Assembly (NCBI RefSeq): GCF_030160835.1
Contig: NZ_BSPC01000036.1
Location: 1 to 64,000 of the forward strand
DNA: 64,000 bases
Origin: Labrys miyagiensis
GTDB taxonomy: Bacteria; Pseudomonadota; Alphaproteobacteria; Rhizobiales; Labraceae
Direction: 5' to 3'
Made by a program: the position numbers and the translations under genes. The notes beneath the pieces are model-generated. The model did no database searches, was not told the origin of the DNA, and saw only the letters and a program-made list of their open reading frames with translations. This document shows, one piece after another, positions 58,550 through 64,000 of the stretch. Each line of letters starts with the position of its first letter. Position 1 is the stretch's first letter.

Positions 58550-60145
58550 ATGATCCGCGTTGTTGTCACCGTCGTCATTTTCGCCCTGGTGGCCTACGGC
58601 CTCTATGTCCTGGCCGACCGGCCGGAGTCCGTCTCGCTCACCTTCAACCATGCCCAGCACAGCGTGAAGCTGGTCTGGGCCGTGGTGGCGCTGATCGTCA
58701 TCGTCGCCCTCCTGATGATGATCATCGGGCTGGCGCGCTGGCTCTTGCGCTCGCCCGCCAATGTCACCGGCTATTTCCGCACCCGCCGCCGCTCCAGGGG
58801 TTTCAACGCCGTTACCCAGGGCATGATCGCTGTGGGTTCGGGCGATGTGCGCCGGGCGCAGAAACAGGCCAATGACGCCGAGCGCATCCTCGGCCGCGAG
58901 CCGCTCGCTTTGCTGCTGCGTGCGCAGGCTTCCCAGCTTTCGGGAGACCGCGCGGGCGCCGAGACGGCCTTCCGCGCCATGCTGAACGAGGCCGAGACCA
59001 AGCCACTCGGCCTGCGCGGCCTTTTCGTCGAGGCGCGGCGCCGGGGCGATGCCCATGCCGCGCGCCTCCTCGCCGCCGAGGCGGTGAAGACCTCGCCGAG
59101 CCTGCCCTGGGCCGGCACGGCGCTGCTCGAATTCCAGTCGGTCGAGAAGGATTGGGCCGGGGCGCTCGCCACCCTCGGCCGCAATGCCGACCATCGCCTG
59201 ATCGACAAGGAGACGGCGAGGCGCCACCGCGCCGTGCTGCTCACCGCCCGCGCCATCGACCAGGCGGAGCGTGACCGCGCCGCTGCCAAGGCGAGTGCGC
59301 TGGAGGCCCTCAAGCTCGCTCCCGGCCTGGTGCCGGCGGCGGTGCTCGCCGCCAAGCTGCTCTCGGAAAGCAACGATATCCGCAAGGCGGCGCGCGTGCT
59401 CGAAACCGCCTGGCGTGTACAGCCGCATCCCGATCTTGCCGAGGCCTATATGAATGTCCGCCTCGGGGATTCGGCGCGCGACCGCTATGCCCGCGTCCAG
59501 CATCTGGCGGCGCTGATGGCCGGCAATCCAGAGGCATCGATCGCGCTCGCACGCGCGGCCCTCTCGGCCCGCGACTTCACGGTGGCGCGCTCCTCGCTGT
59601 CGCCGCTGCTCGCCTCCGGCGCCACCGAGCGTGTCTGCCTGCTGATGGCGGAGATCGAGGAGGCCGAGAACGGTGCCACTGGCAAGGTGCGCGAATGGCT
59701 CTCGCGCGCCCTGCGCGCGCCGCGCGATCCGGTCTGGACCGCCGATGGCGTGGTTTCCGATGTCTGGCTGCCGGTGTCGCCCGTCACGGGCCGTATCGAC
59801 GCCTTCGAATGGAAGACGCCGGTGGAGCGCCTCGGCGCGCCCGTGATGTCCTATTCGGACGATGTGCTGGCCGATATCGACGAGCCGGAACAGCCCAAGC
59901 TCGTCGAGGCGCCCGCACCTGCACCCACCCCGGTGGCGCTGGAGACGCCCAAGGCGGCCGCAGCCGAGCCGGTGCCGATCGAGCCCGCCAAGGTCGAGGT
60001 GCTCAAGCCCGAGCCCCTGAAGCCGCCGCCCGGCCGCCGCCCGCCCCCGCCCATGCCGGTGGTGCCGTCCCACCCGGTGCCGGATGATCCGGGTACGGGC
60101 TCGGATGAGGCGAACCGCGTGGTGCGTTTCCCGATCAACGGGTAG
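58550..60145 (+). CDS. hemY: HemY-family membrane protein with TPR repeats, 531 aa
   Basis: Two membrane helices (about 2-22 and 41-66), the HemY_N segment between and after them, then TPR-like helices (about 85-400) and a proline/alanine-rich tail (about 440-531, PPPGRRPPPPMP). HemY here is the HemX/HemY operon protein, not protoporphyrinogen oxidase. It starts 7 bases after the mitofilin-like gene, ending the hemC-hemD-mic60-hemY run. Confidence 0.88.
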   Translation: MIRVVVTVVIFALVAYGLYVLADRPESVSLTFNHAQHSVKLVWAVVALIVIVALLMMIIGLARWLLRSPANVTGYFRTRRRSRGFNAVTQGMIAVGSGDVRRAQKQANDAERILGREPLALLLRAQASQLSGDRAGAETAFRAMLNEAETKPLGLRGLFVEARRRGDAHAARLLAAEAVKTSPSLPWAGTALLEFQSVEKDWAGALATLGRNADHRLIDKETARRHRAVLLTARAIDQAERDRAAAKASALEALKLAPGLVPAAVLAAKLLSESNDIRKAARVLETAWRVQPHPDLAEAYMNVRLGDSARDRYARVQHLAALMAGNPEASIALARAALSARDFTVARSSLSPLLASGATERVCLLMAEIEEAENGATGKVREWLSRALRAPRDPVWTADGVVSDVWLPVSPVTGRIDAFEWKTPVERLGAPVMSYSDDVLADIDEPEQPKLVEAPAPAPTPVALETPKAAAAEPVPIEPAKVEVLKPEPLKPPPGRRPPPPMPVVPSHPVPDDPGTGSDEANRVVRFPING

Positions 60146-60178
60146 GGGAATCGGGATCGCATCAGCATTTCGGACAAA

Positions 60179-60225
60179 ATCATCCTTGCAAATCTGGAGC
60201 GCCACTCCGTAAATGCAAGGATGAT
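60179..60225. repeat. Inverted repeat covering the start of the DUF4143 ATPase gene
   Basis: Perfect 12-base arms ATCATCCTTGCA (60179-60190) and TGCAAGGATGAT (60214-60225); the right arm contains the AAGG ribosome-site-like bases and the ATG start at 60221. The spacer holds a smaller GGAG/CTCC pairing. In mRNA the hairpin would hide the start codon. Confidence 0.75.
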
Positions 60226-61387
60226 TGAACGCCGAATAACGACTGAGCTCAATGAGCTGCTGGATACATATCCGGCCGTTGTCCTCACTGGACCGCGCCA
60301 GATAGGCAAGACGACGCTCGCGCTTTCGATCGCCGATGTGCGGCCGTCTATCTACCTCGATCTGGAATCTGATGCCGATCGGGCGAAGCTGGCAGACCCG
60401 GAACTCTATCTCGACCAATACGAAAATAAGTTGGTTATACTGGATGAAGTTCACCGGCTACCCGGCCTTTTCCAGAATTTACGAGGATTGATTGATCGCG
60501 GACGGCGCGCCGGCCGGCGAACAGGCCGATTTCTCTTGCTGGGTTCGGCATCGATCGATCTGTTGAAGCAGTCTGGTGAGACCCTTGCGGGACGCATTGC
60601 CTATCTTGAGATGCATCCAATCGACGGTTTTGAAGTTCCACAAAGCGACCTCACACGACTGTGGGCGCGAGGCGGCTTTCCCGACAGTTTTCTGGCCTCG
60701 AGCGATCGTGTAAGTCAGCGCTGGCGTCAGGACTTTATTCGCACTTACCTCGAGCGCGACATTCCTCAATTGGGCCCCCGCATTCCTGCCGAGACATTGC
60801 GTCGCTTTTGGACCATGCTGGCGCACTATCAATCCGGTCTCCTCAATGCAGCCGATTTCGGTCGATCGCTTGGTGTGGACGGCAAGACTATTGCATCCTA
60901 TCTCGACTTACTGGTGGATCTTCTTCTTGTCCGCCGGCTCGAGCCTTGGCATGCCAATGTAAGTAAACGTCTCGTGAAATCGCCGCGCATCTACGTACGG
61001 GACAGCGGCATTACGCATACCTTGCTTGGGCTGGCCACGTTGGAGGAAATTCTGGGCCATCCGGTTGTGGGGGCCAGTTGGGAAGGTTTCGTGATCGAGA
61101 GCCTGCTTGCTGCTGCTCCCCCAGGCACACAAGGCAATTTCTATCGAACAGCGGCGGGGGCCGAAATCGATCTGGTCCTTATGCTGCCGGGCCAGAGGCT
61201 TTGGGCGATCGAAATCAAGCGCAGCCTCTCGCCAAAGGCCGAAAAAGGATTCTACCAAGCCTGTGAGGACATCCAGCCTGAGAAGCGTTTCGTCGTCTAT
61301 CCCGGCTCGGAGCGCTTTCCATTGAGCGCGGGTACAGAAGTTGTGCCCTTGTCTGAGCTTGGGCAGGTTCTCAGCGGAACATCGTGA
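60221..61387 (+). CDS. AAA ATPase with DUF4143, 388 aa
   Basis: N-terminal AAA-type ATPase: Walker A GPRQIGKTTLA (about 24-34), Walker B LVILDEVHRL (about 70-79), and sensor LLLGSASID. The C-terminal DUF4143 domain (about 190-380) has a restriction-endonuclease-like core with EIDLVLMLPGQRLWAIEIKR, the E/D-E-x-K pattern. Members are widespread accessory genes of unknown function. Base composition is visibly less GC-rich than the flanking hem and secreted-protein genes, which suggests transfer. Confidence 0.87.
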   Translation: MIERRITTELNELLDTYPAVVLTGPRQIGKTTLALSIADVRPSIYLDLESDADRAKLADPELYLDQYENKLVILDEVHRLPGLFQNLRGLIDRGRRAGRRTGRFLLLGSASIDLLKQSGETLAGRIAYLEMHPIDGFEVPQSDLTRLWARGGFPDSFLASSDRVSQRWRQDFIRTYLERDIPQLGPRIPAETLRRFWTMLAHYQSGLLNAADFGRSLGVDGKTIASYLDLLVDLLLVRRLEPWHANVSKRLVKSPRIYVRDSGITHTLLGLATLEEILGHPVVGASWEGFVIESLLAAAPPGTQGNFYRTAAGAEIDLVLMLPGQRLWAIEIKRSLSPKAEKGFYQACEDIQPEKRFVVYPGSERFPLSAGTEVVPLSELGQVLSGTS

Positions 61388-61470
61388 CGGAGCCGTGTCC
61401 CACCACACAGACACACTCCCGCCGATATTGTAGAGTGCCCCAATGTGCATGATGCGGGCTGGAGGAGAGC

Positions 61471-62088
61471 ATGAGATCCGCTTCGTCGGTCGCGACCCTG
61501 GCCGTCATTTTGGTTGGCGTAAGCCTGCCCGCCCACGCCGCCAGCGTCGAACAGAACCAGGCCTTCCAGAAGCAGATCTTCGGCCGCACCATCGCCAAGA
61601 ACCGCATCCACGCCTGCTACAAGCGCGTCTACGACGCCCCACATCTCGCCAGCCATCCCCAGCAGAATGTGCGCACCATGACGCTGCTGGTCACCGGCAA
61701 GGGCGAGGATCCGGCCATGCCCACTTATGAGCTCGGCCTTGGCGTCACCTTCCGCAAAAGCGGCTCCCACTTCGAGACCTATGGCAGTTGCGGCACCATC
61801 GGCGACGGCACGCCCCAGGGCGGCAAGGCCAATGTCGTCAATTGCGGCGTCGATTGCGATGGCGGCTCCATCGACGTCACCCTCAAGAACGAGAAATCGG
61901 TGCTGGTCTCCATTCCCGAGGGCGCCCGCATCTGGAAGGCTGGCAACACCTCGGACGACGAGCATGACGAAAGCCGGCGCTTCGGTTCCGACGACAAGCT
62001 TTTCCGGCTCGACCGCACGCAATTGAGCGACTGTCTTTCCTTGACGGTAGATGACGACGAGAAACCGGAGTTGCGCAAGGGGCAGTGA
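61471..62088 (+). CDS. Secreted hypothetical protein with cysteines, 205 aa
   Basis: Sec signal peptide (residues 1-23, cleavage after AHA-AS). The mature part has cysteines near 49, 109, 124, 128 and 189, suggesting disulfides, and a highly charged tail (SDDEHDESRRFGSDDKLFRLDR). No family recognised. It is followed one base later by the DsrE-family gene, so the two may act together in the periplasm. Confidence 0.7.
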   Translation: MRSASSVATLAVILVGVSLPAHAASVEQNQAFQKQIFGRTIAKNRIHACYKRVYDAPHLASHPQQNVRTMTLLVTGKGEDPAMPTYELGLGVTFRKSGSHFETYGSCGTIGDGTPQGGKANVVNCGVDCDGGSIDVTLKNEKSVLVSIPEGARIWKAGNTSDDEHDESRRFGSDDKLFRLDRTQLSDCLSLTVDDDEKPELRKGQ

Positions 62089-62089
62089 G

Positions 62090-62536
62090 ATGGATCGCAG
62101 GAGCGCGGTAAAATCAGTCCTCGTCGCCGGCACCGGCATGCTGGCCGCCGGCCTCGTGACGCAGGCCGAAGCGACGGAAACGCCGGTGCCGCGCGTGGTC
62201 TACCACCTCTCCGATCTCGACAAGGTCACTTTCGTGCTCGGCAATCTGCGCAACCATATCGACGGCATGGGCGGCCCGGACAAGGTGCAGCTTGCCGTCG
62301 TCGTCCACGGCCCGCCGCTGCGCGCCTTTCGCACCGATAGCGGCAATGACGATGTCAGGGACAAGGTGGCCGGGCTCATGAAGGAGGGCGTTGCCTTCCA
62401 TGCCTGCATCCACACCATGGAGGGCATGAAGCTCACCCTCGCCGGCCTGCTGCCCGGCTTCGCCGTGGCGGAGAAAGGCGGCGTGGTCAAGCTCGCCGAG
62501 CTGCAGGGGCAGGGCTGGCTCTATCTGCGGCCGTAA
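62090..62536 (+). CDS. DsrE-family exported protein, 148 aa
   Basis: N-terminal RRSAVKSVLVAGTGMLAAG (residues 3-21) resembles a Tat- or Sec-type export signal, then a DsrE/DsrF-like domain: VVYHLSDLDKVTFVLGNLRNHIDG and LAVVVHGPPLRAF. The single cysteine in FHACIHTM is the candidate sulfur-binding residue of DsrE-like folds. Starts one base after the preceding gene; ATG at 62090. Confidence 0.8.
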   Translation: MDRRSAVKSVLVAGTGMLAAGLVTQAEATETPVPRVVYHLSDLDKVTFVLGNLRNHIDGMGGPDKVQLAVVVHGPPLRAFRTDSGNDDVRDKVAGLMKEGVAFHACIHTMEGMKLTLAGLLPGFAVAEKGGVVKLAELQGQGWLYLRP

Positions 62537-62538
62537 TT

Positions 62539-62620
62539 CCGGGTGCGCGGGCATCCTGCCCGTTCTTCCTTTTCCTCGGACGCACCGGTTCAAGAACGGG
62601 CAAGACGCCCGTGCACCCGG
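62539..62620. repeat. Inverted repeat family J
   Basis: Arms CCGGGTGCGCGGGCATCCTG... (62539-62567) and an approximate complement (62592-62620) ending GTGCACCCGG. It lies right after the DsrE gene and would form a hairpin at the 3' end of that message. Confidence 0.85.
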
Positions 62621-62681
62621 ATCCCCTTGACGCCCCGCGCGGATTGCCCGATTCAACCTGAATGGTCGCATCGGGGGCGTG

Positions 62682-64000
62682 ATGGAAACATTCGAGTGGA
62701 TCATTCTCCTGCTGCTGGGGGCCGCCTTGCTGGCCACCTTCGCCCGCAAGCTCGGTGCGCCCTACCCGACCTTCCTCGCCATCGGCGGTGCCTGCCTCGC
62801 CTTCGTGCCGCAGACGCCGGAATGGGCGCTCGACCCCCATCTGGCGCTCACCCTGTTCGTGGCGCCCGTGCTGCTCGATGCCGCCTATGACACCTCGCTC
62901 CGGGACCTGCGCGACAATTGGGTGCCGGTCGCCAATCTCGTGGTGGTGGCCGTCGGCGTCACCACCGTGGCGGTGGCCCTGGTCGCACATTGGCTGGTGA
63001 AGGATATGCCCTGGGCGGTGGCGATCGCGCTCGGCGCCATCGTGGCCCCGCCCGATGCGGCGGCCGCCACGGCCATCGTGCGGCAGGTCAAGCTGCCACA
63101 CCGGCTGATGAAGATTCTGGAAGGCGAGAGCCTGCTCAACGATGCCAGCGCGCTGCTGATCTACCGGCTCGCCGTGGTGGCCGTGGTTTCGGGCGGCTTT
63201 GCCGTCGGCGGCATCGGGCCGACCTTCCTGTTCAGCGTACTCGGCAGCGTCGTCGTCGGTGTCGGCTTCGCCTGGGTGTTTCCCCGTATCGTGTCCATGT
63301 TCGACGACGCGCCTACTTCCCTGATCATCCAGTTCGCCACCACCTTCGGGGTCTGGATCTTCGCCGAATATATCGGGCTCTCCGGCATCCTCACCATCGT
63401 CTGCTATGCCATGACGGTGGCCCGGCGCGGCGGCACCGCCATGTCGGCCAAGCTGCGCATTCCCGTCTATGCCGTGTGGGAGACGGTGGTGTTCGTGCTG
63501 AACGCCTTCGCCTTCGTGCTGATCGGCATGCAGCTGCGCCCGATCTGGGAGCGGCTCGACATGTCGCTGCGCTACGAATATTCGATCGCCGCCGCCGCCA
63601 TCCTGCTCACCGTGATCATCGCGCGCTTTGGCTGGGTGATGACCTACAACACCGCCGTGCGGCTGAAGATCCGCCGCTTCGGCTTCCACCCGCCGCGGCC
63701 GATGGCGCGGCCGACGGTGCGCGGGGGCCTGGTGATCTCCTGGGCCGGCATGCGCGGCATCGTGACCCTGGCCGCCGCCTTCGCCCTGCCGGAGCATCTC
63801 CCCGACGGCGCGCCTTTCCCGTATCGCGACCTCATCCTGTTCACCGCCTTCTGCGTGGTATTCGGCACGCTGGTGATCCAGGGCCTGACGCTGAAGCCGC
63901 TAATCCGCTGGATGAACCTGCGCGACGGCGATCCTGTCGGCCAGGAGGTGAAATGGGCGCGCACCGAAGCCTATCGCGCCGCCATCGCCGAGATCCGCGA
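62682..64000 (+). CDS. CPA1-family Na+/H+ antiporter, cut by window edge
   Basis: From ATG at 62682, 439 codons are open to the edge with no stop. At least ten hydrophobic helices are visible. GAIVAPPDAAAATAIVRQ and EGESLLNDASALLIYR are the NhaP/YjcE-type antiporter signatures, with the acidic residues of the ion site. It exchanges H+ for Na+ or K+ at the inner membrane. A cytoplasmic tail begins about residue 405 and continues outside the window. Confidence 0.9.
   Translation, partial: METFEWIILLLLGAALLATFARKLGAPYPTFLAIGGACLAFVPQTPEWALDPHLALTLFVAPVLLDAAYDTSLRDLRDNWVPVANLVVVAVGVTTVAVALVAHWLVKDMPWAVAIALGAIVAPPDAAAATAIVRQVKLPHRLMKILEGESLLNDASALLIYRLAVVAVVSGGFAVGGIGPTFLFSVLGSVVVGVGFAWVFPRIVSMFDDAPTSLIIQFATTFGVWIFAEYIGLSGILTIVCYAMTVARRGGTAMSAKLRIPVYAVWETVVFVLNAFAFVLIGMQLRPIWERLDMSLRYEYSIAAAAILLTVIIARFGWVMTYNTAVRLKIRRFGFHPPRPMARPTVRGGLVISWAGMRGIVTLAAAFALPEHLPDGAPFPYRDLILFTAFCVVFGTLVIQGLTLKPLIRWMNLRDGDPVGQEVKWARTEAYRAAIAEIR

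Noticed and set aside
58529-60454. A 641-residue minus-strand open frame opposite hemY
   Set aside because: It is the complement of hemY and the start of the ATPase gene, with no recognisable domain; hemY on the plus strand is well supported.
1-64000. tRNA, rRNA or known riboswitch genes
   Set aside because: I looked through the intergenic spaces and saw no cloverleaf-like or conserved riboswitch sequences; a covariance-model scan would be needed to exclude small RNAs.

Overview
The window is GC-rich, densely coding DNA. The gene families (SorC-type EryD with EryABC, the mitofilin-like/HemY pair beside hemC-hemD, MocR and DUF1127 proteins, periplasmic-binding-protein sugar transporters) point to an alphaproteobacterium of the order Hyphomicrobiales (Rhizobiales). 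I cannot name the genus.

Left edge to about 35.5 kb is a carbohydrate-catabolism island, almost all on the minus strand. At the extreme left is the start of an IS110-family transposase. Cluster A (581-5485) holds an FGGY kinase, a DeoR repressor and a GlpD-type polyol-phosphate dehydrogenase overlapping by ATGA junctions, plus an RraA-fold enzyme. After a GIY-YIG gene flanked by repeats comes a second DeoR regulator and a four-gene sugar ABC transporter operon (7366-11693: periplasmic protein, permease, ATPase, DUF2291 protein). Next is an erythritol operon in the order eryD-eryA-eryB-eryC-eryH-eryI (18832 down to 12222). Next is what I read as a D-apionate module: a four-carbon acid-sugar kinase (OiaK-like), a RuBisCO-like protein (OiaX/OiaT-like), a divergent GntR regulator and an ApnO-like oxidoisomerase. 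A glycolate-oxidase-type flavoprotein, RpiA, an RpiR regulator, a Gph-like phosphatase, a xylulokinase-like kinase, an aldehyde dehydrogenase and a second ABC transporter follow.

The parts fit together metabolically. ApnO and OiaK would turn D-apionate into 3-oxo-isoapionate 4-phosphate. If the RuBisCO-like protein decarboxylates it to L-erythrulose 1-phosphate, that product is the substrate of EryH and EryI in the adjacent erythritol operon, giving D-erythrose 4-phosphate. If instead it releases glycolate and 3-phosphoglycerate, the neighbouring flavoprotein oxidase could take the glycolate.

From 35.6 to 54.5 kb is a mixed accessory/housekeeping region: an HD protein, a GlxA-type AraC regulator, a SIS-domain protein, DUF1801 and DoxX proteins, galE, a serine hydrolase, a PCMT-like methyltransferase, an EamA transporter, a winged-helix/TPR regulator, DUF1127, MFS, VOC, PhzF and LysE proteins, a MocR regulator and a GFA protein. 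From 54.6 kb to the right edge are a GNAT enzyme, hemC, hemD, a mitofilin-like protein, hemY, a DUF4143 ATPase, two secreted proteins and a CPA1-type Na+/H+ antiporter cut by the window edge.

Intergenic spaces carry at least ten unrelated families of long inverted repeats, each with two near-perfect arms separated by roughly 10-130 bases. Several candidate operators can be read directly: a 25-bp motif (22/25 identical) in front of both gntR/oiaX and apnO, a TGTAG-N5-CTACA site in front of the second transporter with a degenerate copy in front of the aldehyde dehydrogenase, and an 11-bp-arm palindrome between lysE and the MocR gene.
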